The position numbers and the translations under genes are program-made. A DNA stretch of 64,000 nucleotides, taken from the NCBI GenBank assembly GCA_001769275.1, contig MEOQ01000026.1, positions 23,431-87,430 on the forward strand, written 5' to 3'. Position 1 is the first letter of the stretch; each line of letters starts with the position of its first letter. A model generated the notes under the pieces. The model saw nothing but the letters and a program-made list of their open reading frames with translations, ran no database searches and was not told the origin of the DNA. Below, piece by piece: positions 42,972 through 51,045 of the stretch. The DNA comes from Bacteroidetes bacterium GWF2_43_63 (lineage in GTDB: Bacteria; Bacteroidota; Bacteroidia; Bacteroidales; DTU049).

Positions 42972-44645
42972 ATGAGCGACGACAAAAAAATCATTTTCTC
43001 CATGGTGGGTGTGAATAAAATTTATCCACCCCAGAAGCAAGTACTCAAAAACATTTACCTTTCATTCTTCTACGGAGCCAAAATTGGCGTTTTGGGTCTC
43101 AATGGAAGTGGTAAATCATCATTGCTGAAAATCATTGCCGGCACTGAAGCGCCCACCGAAGGCGATGTGGTTTTTTCTCCGGGATATTCCATCGGAATGC
43201 TTGATCAGGAGCCACATCTCGACGATGACAAAACCGTAAAGCAAATTGTTGAAGAAGCCGTTCAACCGGTGGTCGATATTCTGAAAGAATACGAAGACGT
43301 CAATAATAAATTTTCTGAACCCATGAGCGACGATGAAATGAATGCCCTCATCGTCCGTCAGGGAGAGCTTACTGAACTTATTGAACAAAACGACGCATGG
43401 GAGCTCGACTCGCGTCTGGAACGAGCCATGGATGCGCTCAACTGTCCGCCATCGGATCAGTTTGTGAAAAATCTCAGCGGTGGAGAGCGCCGACGTGTTG
43501 CGCTGGTGAGGCTGCTGTTGCAAAAACCCGACATCCTGCTACTCGATGAGCCCACCAACCACCTTGATGCCGAATCGGTTCAGTGGCTCGAAAAACATTT
43601 GCAGGATTATCAGGGAACTGTCATTGCTGTTACCCACGACCGTTATTTTCTGGACAATGTAGCCGGCTGGATTCTCGAGCTCGATCGCGGCGAAGGCATC
43701 CCATGGAAAGGAAACTACAGCAGCTGGCTCGAGCAGAAATCTGCGCGACTGGCGCAGGAAGAAAAAACCGAATCGAAACGACGCAAAACTTTGGAGCGCG
43801 AACTTGAATGGATTCGCATGGCACCATCGGCCCGTCACGCCAAAGGAAAAGCACGTCTGAACGCCTACGAAAAACTGTTGAGCCAGGATGTAAAGGAAAA
43901 AGAATCAAAACTGGAGTTGTTCATTCCCGACGGTCCAAGACTTGGAAGCCAGGTGATTGAAGCCAGTAATATCAGCAAAGCTTTTGACAATAAATTACTG
44001 TTCGAAAATCTGAGTTTTGCTGTTCCGCCAAACGCCATTGTTGGCATCATCGGCCCCAACGGCGCAGGTAAAACAACATTATTCAGACTTATTATGGGTC
44101 TTGATAAAACCGACACAGGTACTTTTGTTGTTGGTGAAACAGTAAAACTGGGTTATGTTGACCAGTCGCATGCCTCGATTGATCCTGATAAAACCGTATA
44201 TCAGGCTCTCAGCAACGGAGTTGACACCATTCGTGTCGGCGGCCGCGAAATCAATGCCCGGGCTTATGTGAGCAGGTTCAACTTCAACGGGCCCGATCAG
44301 GAAAAGAAATGCGGAGTACTTTCAGGAGGTGAGCGCAACCGCCTGCATCTGGCACTGGCACTTAAAGAAGAAGCCAATGTACTTTTGCTCGATGAGCCAT
44401 CAAACGACATTGACATCAACACCCTGCGGGCACTCGAAGAAGGCATAGATTCCTTTGCTGGCTGCGCTATGGTTATCAGTCACGACCGATGGTTTCTCGA
44501 TCGTATATGCACACATATAATGGCTTTCGAAGGCGATTCATCTGTGGTGTTTTTCGAAGGTAGCTTTAGCGAATACGAGGAAAACCGCAAAAAACGACAG
44601 GGGGACTCACCTGTAAGATTCAAATACAAAAAGCTTTCTGTTTAA
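42972..44645 (+). CDS. ettA: ABC-F translation factor EttA (energy-dependent translational throttle)
   Basis: The start at 42972 (MSDDKKIIFSM) gives 557 residues, the normal EttA length; an in-frame extension to 42903 overlaps the previous gene and is unlike the family. Two ABC cassettes are present: Walker A GLNGSGKSSLL and GPNGAGKTTLF, signatures NLSGGERRRVAL and VLSGGERNRLHL, Walker B ILLLDEPTNHLD and VLLLDEPSNDID. Between them is the P-site tRNA interaction motif (KTLERELEWIRMAPSARHAK). It has no membrane domain and acts at the ribosomal E-site, coupling translation start to the ATP/ADP ratio. Confidence 0.95.
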   Translation: MSDDKKIIFSMVGVNKIYPPQKQVLKNIYLSFFYGAKIGVLGLNGSGKSSLLKIIAGTEAPTEGDVVFSPGYSIGMLDQEPHLDDDKTVKQIVEEAVQPVVDILKEYEDVNNKFSEPMSDDEMNALIVRQGELTELIEQNDAWELDSRLERAMDALNCPPSDQFVKNLSGGERRRVALVRLLLQKPDILLLDEPTNHLDAESVQWLEKHLQDYQGTVIAVTHDRYFLDNVAGWILELDRGEGIPWKGNYSSWLEQKSARLAQEEKTESKRRKTLERELEWIRMAPSARHAKGKARLNAYEKLLSQDVKEKESKLELFIPDGPRLGSQVIEASNISKAFDNKLLFENLSFAVPPNAIVGIIGPNGAGKTTLFRLIMGLDKTDTGTFVVGETVKLGYVDQSHASIDPDKTVYQALSNGVDTIRVGGREINARAYVSRFNFNGPDQEKKCGVLSGGERNRLHLALALKEEANVLLLDEPSNDIDINTLRALEEGIDSFAGCAMVISHDRWFLDRICTHIMAFEGDSSVVFFEGSFSEYEENRKKRQGDSPVRFKYKKLSV

Positions 44646-44713
44646 CAATATTTACGGGTTAAAAGTTGCTTTTTATAATACAAATTGACTAACTTGCAAT
44701 AAAATTAAAGGTC

Positions 44714-45550
44714 ATGAATGAAATAGTTGTCGGAATCGATTTTTCAAAAGGGGCTCTCAATGCACTCAAATACGCGTCACTCCTCGCCAGGGGTTTTAAA
44801 TGCAAAATCACTATGCTGTGGGTTGATAAACCTTTTAATCCGGACAGCGTGTACATTGATGGCGAAAACTTCCGCGAGGGTGTTCATAAGCGCTTTGCAG
44901 AACTTATTGAAGAATACACACCGCTTGTCGGAAAAGACAATATTCAATATAAAATCCGCACAGGCAAAGTGTATGATGAAATTGCGGCCTATGCCAAACT
45001 GAACAAATGCCGCTTTGTGGTCATCGGAACCCATGGCATCAGTGGGTTTGAGGAATTATGGATTGGATCCAATGCCAACCGGGTGGTTTCCATTGCTCCC
45101 TGCCCCGCATTTACGCTGCGTCAGGATTTTTTAGTGTCCAATGCAATCCGTAAAATTGTTGTACCCATCGACCGGACCGCTGAAACAGAAATGAAAGTAC
45201 CCTTCGCCATCGAAGTAGCAAAAGCATTCAATGCAGAGATTATTCTGATGAAGCTATACTCAACCAATGTTCCGCTGCTGAAGAAAAAAGTAGATGATAT
45301 TGCCGACGACATTTCCGCCAAACTCCTTAAAGAAAAAATCAAGGTCAGCGTTGTGGAAAAAATCATAGTCAATATCACCAGTGATGTTCTTTCAGTGATT
45401 GAAAAAAACGATGCCGATTTACTGATAATAATGACTGAACAACAGAATCGTGCATCCAATATCATGCTTGGTGAAATGGCTCAGCAACTCGTTAACAACA
45501 GTCCGGTCCCGGTTCTCAGCATTCATCCCGACGATAAAACATCCAATTAA
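44714..45550 (+). CDS. Tandem universal stress protein (two UspA domains)
   Basis: The 278-residue protein has two UspA folds. The first (1-140) begins IVVGIDFSKGALNALKYASLLA and includes VVIGTHGISGFEELWIGSNANRVVSIAPCPAFTLR, whose GxxG...S/T pattern supports ATP binding. The second (about 147-278) begins KIVVPIDRTAETEMKVPFAIEVA, and its corresponding loop (LLIIMTEQQNRASNIMLGEMA) is altered, so only the first may bind ATP. Two-domain forms are common in Bacteroidota. It is followed 15 bases later by the kinase-RapZ fusion; no terminator is seen between. Confidence 0.9.
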   Translation: MNEIVVGIDFSKGALNALKYASLLARGFKCKITMLWVDKPFNPDSVYIDGENFREGVHKRFAELIEEYTPLVGKDNIQYKIRTGKVYDEIAAYAKLNKCRFVVIGTHGISGFEELWIGSNANRVVSIAPCPAFTLRQDFLVSNAIRKIVVPIDRTAETEMKVPFAIEVAKAFNAEIILMKLYSTNVPLLKKKVDDIADDISAKLLKEKIKVSVVEKIIVNITSDVLSVIEKNDADLLIIMTEQQNRASNIMLGEMAQQLVNNSPVPVLSIHPDDKTSN

Positions 45551-45565
45551 TTTCAAGCGCTTTTC

Positions 45566-46978
45566 ATGTACCCTGATTCACTCCACCGGATTGCCGAAGA
45601 AGCATTCCAGATTCCTGTTTCCAACGTTTTCATGCTTCCTGCATCCGGCTCCAGCAGGCGATATTTTCGGATAACATTCAGCGACGGCAAAACTGTTCTG
45701 GCCGCCGAAAATGCAGAAATACGCGAGAATAAAGCATTTATTTCTTTTGCAAAACACTTCGGCTCACAGGGATTACCGGTGCCTGAAATCCTGCATGAAC
45801 ACAGCGATGGGCAATTGTATTTTCAATCCGATCTGGGCAACGAAACATTATATGATTTCCTTTCTAAAAACGGACATAGCAATGAAAAAGTCCTGCATTA
45901 TTACCAGCGTGCAGTCGATTATCTTTTGAAATTTCAATTCTGCCTGTCCCCCGATTACTCACTTTGCTTTCCGCGCGACCGTTTTGACCGCACCAGCATG
46001 ATGTGGGATCTGAATTATTTCAAATACTATTTCCTGAAACTCGCCAATGTTCCATTCGACGAGCAAAAACTGGAACAAGATTTTTCTGCTTTCTGCAATG
46101 CATTGAACGAAGTCCCTTCCGGATTTTTTATGTACCGCGATTTTCAGTCACGCAACATAATGACTGCCGCCGATGATCTGGCTTTCGTTGATTTTCAGGG
46201 TGGACGGCGCGGGCCACTTCAATACGACCTTGCCTCGCTTCTTTACGATGCCAAAGCCAATCTCAGCAACGATTTCCGAAAACAAATTTTTGATTATTAC
46301 AACAAAAAACTGACTCAACAACATCCTGAGCATAGCGAGCAATTTCAAAAATACTATTATCATTTCGTAATGCTCCGCATCATGCAGGCGTTTGGTGCAT
46401 ATGGCTACCGTGGCTATTATGAAAAAAAATCGCATTTCCTGCAGTCAGTGCCACTTGCAGCAGCTAACATCAAGTATTTACTCGGAGTCATTGGCTTTGG
46501 AAATGAATTTCCGGAATTATTAAAAATGTGGACACACATTGCTGAAGAATTCTATAATAATGACTCACCTGAACTTGAAAACGGCGTTCTTCATGTCGAT
46601 GTTTCGAGTTTCTCGTATCGTAAAGGATATCCTTCGGGAAGTCCCGATCATGGAGGCGGATTTATTTTTGATTGCCGCGCACTACCGAATCCCGGACGCG
46701 AAGAACAATTTAAAACCCGCACCGGCAAAGATAAAGACGTTGCTGATTGGCTCCTGGAAAAACAGGAAGTTGCCGGATTTTTGAACGCTTGTTCTGATCT
46801 GGTGCAGCTTTCAGTAAATAATTATCTTGAAAGAAAATTCAAACATCTATCTGTCGCCTTTGGGTGTACAGGCGGTCAGCACCGTTCAGTCTACTGTGCA
46901 GAGAGTATGGCGCGATTGCTTGAAGAAAAATATGGTGAAAATATAAGACTGTCACTGCATCACAGGGAATTTTCGTAG
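45566..46978 (+). CDS. AmgK-like sugar kinase fused to a RapZ C-terminal domain
   Basis: The 470-residue protein has two parts. Residues 1-330 are an aminoglycoside-phosphotransferase-fold kinase with MYRDFQSRNIM (catalytic Asp192, Asn197) and FVDFQGGRRGPLQYDLASLL (metal Asp209), close to the AmgK/MurNAc-kinase pattern. Residues 343-470 match the C-terminal domain of RapZ: VSSFSYRKGYPSG, FIFDCRALPNPGR and GCTGGQHRSVYCAE (434-447). In E. coli, RapZ-C senses glucosamine-6-phosphate and controls GlmS synthesis through GlmZ RNA. The RapZ N-terminal nucleotide-binding domain (P-loop) is absent. I infer a kinase for an amino sugar or MurNAc controlled by, or controlling, amino-sugar supply. The MurU partner of AmgK is not adjacent. 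Confidence 0.88.
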   Translation: MYPDSLHRIAEEAFQIPVSNVFMLPASGSSRRYFRITFSDGKTVLAAENAEIRENKAFISFAKHFGSQGLPVPEILHEHSDGQLYFQSDLGNETLYDFLSKNGHSNEKVLHYYQRAVDYLLKFQFCLSPDYSLCFPRDRFDRTSMMWDLNYFKYYFLKLANVPFDEQKLEQDFSAFCNALNEVPSGFFMYRDFQSRNIMTAADDLAFVDFQGGRRGPLQYDLASLLYDAKANLSNDFRKQIFDYYNKKLTQQHPEHSEQFQKYYYHFVMLRIMQAFGAYGYRGYYEKKSHFLQSVPLAAANIKYLLGVIGFGNEFPELLKMWTHIAEEFYNNDSPELENGVLHVDVSSFSYRKGYPSGSPDHGGGFIFDCRALPNPGREEQFKTRTGKDKDVADWLLEKQEVAGFLNACSDLVQLSVNNYLERKFKHLSVAFGCTGGQHRSVYCAESMARLLEEKYGENIRLSLHHREFS

Positions 46979-47026
46979 CAGCGCAATAAACAAGCGACAA
47001 AATTGTCTAAATACACAAATCTGGTT

Positions 47027-47617
47027 ATGGACATTGCTTTACTAAAGAAGGGTGATCAGCGGGCTTTTCAGGAGCTCATTGATTCTACACACAGCGATGT
47101 TTTCAAACTGGCCCTGAAATTCACTTCAAGCCGCGACGATGCAAAGGATATTTCACAGGAAGTGTATCTCGAAGCATTCAGAAATATCGGCGATTTCAGA
47201 GAAGATGCCAATATTAAAACCTGGTTATACAGAATTACCGTCAACCGCTCGCTCAATCTTATAAAAAAAAATAAGTCGAAATTTCAATCCATCAGCATTG
47301 ATCGCGAAAACGAAAGTGTCGCTGGCATTACTGCTTCCGCACATTTTGCTGCCGACAAACCATTGGAGAACAAAGAGCTGCGCATACTACTTAATACAGC
47401 ACTTGATCAGCTGCCGGAAAATCAACGCTCAGCTTTTCTTTTATTCAACCACGATGGAATGAGTTACAATGAAATTGCCGAAATATTAAACACTTCGCTG
47501 AGTGCTGTTGAATCGCTTATTTTCAGATCCAAAGCCAATCTCCGGAAGTTGCTCGGGGATTATTACAAAAATAATTATCAGGGAACGCAAGTTTTGAAAT
47601 CAAATGATGTCAAATGA
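47027..47617 (+). CDS. ECF sigma factor, first gene of a metal-stress-type operon
   Basis: Taken from the ATG at 47027 (196 residues); a TTG at 47003 would add 8 residues and cannot be excluded. Region 2 is FQELIDSTHSDVFKLALKFT with DAKDISQEVYLEAFRNI, and region 4 is PENQRSAFLLFNHDGMSYNEIA, STSLSAVESLIFRSKANL-like (LNTSLSAVESLIFRSKANLR). It is followed with a 14-base overlap by a zinc-finger anti-sigma gene and then by two Spy/ZraP-like genes. That order resembles CnrH- and RpoE-type metal or envelope stress systems. Confidence 0.9.
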   Translation: MDIALLKKGDQRAFQELIDSTHSDVFKLALKFTSSRDDAKDISQEVYLEAFRNIGDFREDANIKTWLYRITVNRSLNLIKKNKSKFQSISIDRENESVAGITASAHFAADKPLENKELRILLNTALDQLPENQRSAFLLFNHDGMSYNEIAEILNTSLSAVESLIFRSKANLRKLLGDYYKNNYQGTQVLKSNDVK

Positions 47618-48062
47618 ACATTCAAACAAAATGAACTGCTACGATTTCAACCATATAATTGACCTGGGAATTATTCCGGAAGAGCAACAAACACTCTTGC
47701 AGGAACACATGACGACATGCCCACAGTGCAGAAATTATTATTTACTGGTTTACAACAGTGTTGAAAACGCACATGAATTACTGAGCAACGAAGGCCCGGA
47801 ACAGGGATTGGCTGCCGCAATCGGACATTTTGTTTTCAACGCAGCCCGTCAGACAAAAGCAATTCCGATGTGGATAAAATTATCATCAGCAGCTGCTGCC
47901 ATTGTTTGCGGACTATTAATAGGAAGTGTCGCCTATGACGCACGTATGCAATCGGAGCAGAATCAGGAATATTCCTATTTAAGCACTGAAAATGACACGC
48001 TCTACATGGCCGAAACAACTGAAATAATGTATCGTTCATTTCTTACTGAAAACGAAGAATAA
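47604..48062 (+). CDS. Zinc-finger anti-sigma factor
   Basis: The 152-residue protein has an N-terminal cytoplasmic zf-HC2-type motif (LLQEHMTTCPQCRNYY: His35, Cys39, Cys42, with Cys12 a possible extra ligand) and one membrane segment at about 90-108 (LSSAAAAIVCGLLIGSVAY). A short periplasmic tail of about 40 residues follows. It should hold the sigma factor encoded just upstream inactive until a signal frees it. Its start overlaps the sigma gene by 14 bases, favouring balanced co-translation. An internal ATG at 47631 is an alternative start. Confidence 0.88.
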   Translation: MMSNEHSNKMNCYDFNHIIDLGIIPEEQQTLLQEHMTTCPQCRNYYLLVYNSVENAHELLSNEGPEQGLAAAIGHFVFNAARQTKAIPMWIKLSSAAAAIVCGLLIGSVAYDARMQSEQNQEYSYLSTENDTLYMAETTEIMYRSFLTENEE

Positions 48063-48067
48063 TATAT

Positions 48068-48580
48068 ATGAAAAACAAAAACACCATAATCTGGATTCTG
48101 GCGATAATCAGCACCATCTCAACAACAGCGCTCATCACGCTATGGCTCATCAGACCTGCAGCGCCGGAGATGCGCCCGTTCCATCATAAACCAGATAGTG
48201 ATTGCAGCAAAACAAAACAATGCGAAAACCGGATGGTGGAAAAACTGAACATGAATCCGGAACAGGCCGAAAAATATATGGCTCAGCGCAAAACACACCA
48301 CGAAAAAATTGATCCGGTGTTTGATTCGCTTCGTTCACTTCGCACAAAGCTATTTGAAGAAATGGATAAATCAACTCCCGATTCAGCTGTAATAAATTCC
48401 TGCATTGCGAAAATTTCGGAACAGGAAGCCATTGTTCAGCGCGAAGGTGTAGATCATATTCTTTATATGAAGAGTTTCCTCGATCCGGTGCAATTCGATT
48501 CACTTTTGAGCATTCATTCTCACGCCATGATGCCCATGGGAAAAACGATGCATAAGGATAAAAAACGACATTGCAATTAA
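48068..48580 (+). CDS. Membrane-anchored Spy/ZraP-like periplasmic metal sensor
   Basis: This 170-residue protein has one N-terminal membrane segment (about 7-30) and a mainly helical periplasmic part (LNMNPEQAEKYMAQRKTHHEKIDPVFDSLRSLRTKLFEEM) typical of the heavy-metal resistance/CnrX-ZraP-Spy fold. His/Met residues at both ends (RPFHHKPD; SIHSHAMMPMGKTMHKDKKRH) could bind metal. It lies 5 bases after the anti-sigma gene and probably modulates it, as CnrX does with CnrY/CnrH. The metal is not identifiable from sequence. Confidence 0.82.
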   Translation: MKNKNTIIWILAIISTISTTALITLWLIRPAAPEMRPFHHKPDSDCSKTKQCENRMVEKLNMNPEQAEKYMAQRKTHHEKIDPVFDSLRSLRTKLFEEMDKSTPDSAVINSCIAKISEQEAIVQREGVDHILYMKSFLDPVQFDSLLSIHSHAMMPMGKTMHKDKKRHCN

Positions 48581-48604
48581 ACTAAAACAAATAAAAACAC
48601 ACAC

Positions 48605-49222
48605 ATGAAACAGATTTTTTTAATGGCGGTTATTGCAGTTTTTGCAATCACATTCAGCACAGCTCAGGCGCAGCAGGGACAACCCAAAGCAGGTTGCGGC
48701 GAAGGTCAGCAAATGCACAAAGCAGGTGGATGCAGCTGCATTCCTAATCTCACCGACGAGCAGATGAAACAAATGGAACCGATGAAACTTGCATTTCAGA
48801 AAAAGAAATTAGATTTCCACAATCAGATTCAGGCCAAAAAAGCTCAGCTGATTGTTGTTTCAACAGGTGACAAGATTAATAAAGAGGAAGCTTATAAACT
48901 TATTGACGAAATTGTAGCTCTGAAAGCAACTATGGATAAAGCGCAGTTTGATCATAAAATGGCTGTCAGAGCAATTCTGACACCTGAGCAACAACTTGCT
49001 TTTGATATGCATGCTGCTAAAGGTGGCGACAATTGTGGCGGAAAAAATGGTCAGGGACAAGGCAACTTTCATGGCGGCCATGGCCAAATGATGGGTGCTG
49101 GATGCCAGGACAAAGCTGGTAAGCCAAATAGTTCATGCTGCCCTGATGGACAGAAAGCTGCCGGATGCAGCGGATCAGGCAAAGGAATGCAGCACGGACA
49201 AGGCGGTTGTTCAGGAAAATAA
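48605..49222 (+). CDS. Secreted Cys/His/Met-rich Spy-like protein
   Basis: The 205-residue protein has a cleavable signal (cleavage near AQAQ, residue 23), a central helical Spy/LTXXQ-like region (LTDEQMKQMEPMKLAFQKKKLDFHNQI; RAILTPEQQLAFD), and ends rich in Cys, His, Met and Gly (9 Cys in the whole chain, for example GGCSC, SSCC and HGGHGQMMG). This suggests binding of copper, zinc or similar ions in the periplasm. It is the last gene of the ECF operon, 24 bases after the sensor gene, and is followed by a weak hairpin and T-run at about 49243-49271. Confidence 0.82.
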   Translation: MKQIFLMAVIAVFAITFSTAQAQQGQPKAGCGEGQQMHKAGGCSCIPNLTDEQMKQMEPMKLAFQKKKLDFHNQIQAKKAQLIVVSTGDKINKEEAYKLIDEIVALKATMDKAQFDHKMAVRAILTPEQQLAFDMHAAKGGDNCGGKNGQGQGNFHGGHGQMMGAGCQDKAGKPNSSCCPDGQKAAGCSGSGKGMQHGQGGCSGK

Positions 49223-49281
49223 TTCCGCTTTCAATATTATTTTAAAGGCCTTCCTTTTGGAGGGCTTTTTTATTTATTCAC

Positions 49282-49314
49282 AACCCTTGAAGGGTTTGAA
49301 ACCCTTCAAGGGTT
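49282..49314. repeat. Perfect 16-bp inverted repeat overlapping the ispF stop codon
   Basis: AACCCTTGAAGGGTTT and AAACCCTTCAAGGGTT are exact reverse complements separated by one base; each arm is itself almost palindromic (AACCCTT-G-AAGGGTT). It lies between convergent genes and encodes the last codons and TGA stop of ispF. With the flanking T5 on the plus strand it may act as a terminator; arms of this sort also occur as intergenic repeats in Bacteroidota. Confidence 0.85.
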
Positions 49315-49788
49315 TTTAAACAACAGCACCACCACCTGCGCAGATATTGCTTCGCCACGTCCTACGGCATCGACACCTTCGTTGGTTTTGGCTTTCACCG
49401 ATACATGTGTGCGGTCCGTATTCAGCGCAGCAGCAATATTTTCGGCCATCTGCATTTTGAAAGGCATCAGCTTTGGCCGCTCTGCAACAACGACTGCGTC
49501 GATATTAATGATTTTATATCCCGCTGCAGAAACAAGTTCCATTGTTTTTTTCAGCAGAATCATGCTGTCAATTCCCTTATATGCGGGATCGGTATCGGGA
49601 AAATGCGAACCTATGTCGCCCAGTGCCAGAGCGCCAAGCAGCGCATCACACAAAGCATGAATTAACACATCGGCATCGCTGTGTCCGGATAATCCAAAAT
49701 CAGAAGGGATATTGACTCCGCCAATAATCAATGGTCGTCCGGGCACCGTACGGTGAAGGTCATAACCAATTCCCTGGCGGATTTCCAT
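49306..49788 (-). CDS. ispF: 2-C-methyl-D-erythritol 2,4-cyclodiphosphate synthase
   Basis: This cytosolic enzyme of the MEP isoprenoid pathway cyclises CDP-ME-2-phosphate with loss of CMP. The 160-residue length is standard. Metal ligands are in GIGYDLHR (Asp10, His12) and LSGHSDADVLIHALCDALLGALALGDIG; IGSHFPDTDPAYKG and KAKTNEGVDAVGRGEAI are also family signatures. It starts 3 bases after porV's stop on the minus strand, so it is probably the last gene of the porU/porV transcription unit. Its last codons lie in a large inverted repeat. Confidence 0.95.
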   Translation of the reverse strand: MEIRQGIGYDLHRTVPGRPLIIGGVNIPSDFGLSGHSDADVLIHALCDALLGALALGDIGSHFPDTDPAYKGIDSMILLKKTMELVSAAGYKIINIDAVVVAERPKLMPFKMQMAENIAAALNTDRTHVSVKAKTNEGVDAVGRGEAISAQVVVLLFKNP

Positions 49789-49791
49789 TAT

Positions 49792-51003
49792 TTAGTTGGC
49801 GTTGCTTACTTTATCGAAATTGAAAACCAGCGTAAAACGAAGTGTGTTTTCAAGCGGATTGCGCTGCTCCAATGGAATCAGATAGGAGAAATCGAGACCA
49901 AACACATTGTAGCGTAAGCCCGCTCCCAGCGTAATATATTTACGGTTTCCCTTGTTGGGATGCTCGTAGAAAAATCCAGCGCGAAGTGCAAACTGCTGAT
50001 CGTACCAGTATTCTGTACCCAAACAAAAACTGAGCTCCTGCATTTCTTCCTTAAAACCTCCTGGCGCGTCTGAAAATGAGCCAAACATGCCGCTTACAAT
50101 GGATCGTTTTGGATCTTTACCATCGGCTATGATATAATCACCATTCACATCCTTGATGGGCTGACCAGCTGAATCCTCAGCGTAGATGGGCGGTGTAGGC
50201 ACAAGCAGTTTGTTGAAATCGAAAGTAAACATCAGCTGGTTATAATCGTCAAGGTCTAATGTGAGTGAAGGCCCAAGACGCATATTGATCGGAATAAACG
50301 AGCGGTCCTGATTTTCGGTATAAGTAATTTTTGCACCAATGTTTGAAATGTCGGCACCAAACGCAAGAACAGCAGGTGTTTTGCCCAATTCAATTTCTTT
50401 TTGGTAGAAAAAAGCAATGTCTGTTGCAATAGATTGTCCGGGTTTTGACTGTGCTCCGTTTACAAAAATGCCTCCCGTAAGATTTGAATAGATATATCTC
50501 AGTGCAATAGCACCACTGATATAATCCGAAAACTTACGGCTATATGCTGCATCAACGGCAAATTCGTTTGGACTGAACTGCCCGATTTCTGTTCCAACAT
50601 TGTCGGTGAAAACAATGTTTCCAAGAGAGAAATAACGCAAAGAGCCGGCAATAACCTGGTCATCGTCGAGTTTTTTGTAACCGGTGAGATAACCCAAGCT
50701 AATATCATTGACCAGCTGACTAAGCCAGGGACTGTAAGAAACAGAGAACCCAACGTTTTTATCAATGAAGGCATATTTTGCCGGATTGTAATGCATGGAA
50801 TAAACATCAGGAGAGGTTCCTGCACCGGCATCACCCATGGCGCCACCTCTGGCGTCGGGAGCAATCAGGAGAAAAGGAACTGCAGTTGTGATAGTGTTTA
50901 TGCCGTATGCCTGTTCAGTAAGGTCCTGACTCGATTGCGACCAAGCGCTATTGGCCGAAGCCAGCAGCACTACCAAAGAAAATATTGAAACGAGGAACTT
51001 CAT
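49792..51003 (-). CDS. porV: Type IX secretion outer membrane protein PorV (LptO)
   Basis: The 403-residue barrel protein has a signal peptide (cleavage near WSQS, residue 22). It shows the PorV features TTAVPFLLIAPDARGGAMGDAGAG, DVYSMHYNPAKYAFI and FSYLIPLEQRNPLENTLRF near the C-terminus. In Porphyromonas gingivalis PorV carries T9SS cargo from the translocon to the attachment complex with PorU. It lies 42 bases after porU with its own -7 box in the gap, and ispF follows after 3 bases. Confidence 0.95.
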   Translation of the reverse strand: MKFLVSIFSLVVLLASANSAWSQSSQDLTEQAYGINTITTAVPFLLIAPDARGGAMGDAGAGTSPDVYSMHYNPAKYAFIDKNVGFSVSYSPWLSQLVNDISLGYLTGYKKLDDDQVIAGSLRYFSLGNIVFTDNVGTEIGQFSPNEFAVDAAYSRKFSDYISGAIALRYIYSNLTGGIFVNGAQSKPGQSIATDIAFFYQKEIELGKTPAVLAFGADISNIGAKITYTENQDRSFIPINMRLGPSLTLDLDDYNQLMFTFDFNKLLVPTPPIYAEDSAGQPIKDVNGDYIIADGKDPKRSIVSGMFGSFSDAPGGFKEEMQELSFCLGTEYWYDQQFALRAGFFYEHPNKGNRKYITLGAGLRYNVFGLDFSYLIPLEQRNPLENTLRFTLVFNFDKVSNAN

Positions 51004-51026
51004 ACAAAATCTGTTATTTGGGTTTG

Positions 51027-51034
51027 CAAAATTA
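51027..51034 (-). promoter_or_regulatory. -7 box (TAATTTTG) in the porU-porV gap
   Basis: The minus strand reads TAATTTTG 23 bases before the porV ATG at 51003, suggesting that porV can be made independently of porU. Confidence 0.45.
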
Positions 51035-51045
51035 CAATTTATTAT

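Noticed and set aside
48150..48503. Antisense frame of 117 codons in the Spy/ZraP-like gene
   Set aside because: The sense product has the expected membrane anchor and helical metal-sensor features and fits the operon; the antisense frame has none.
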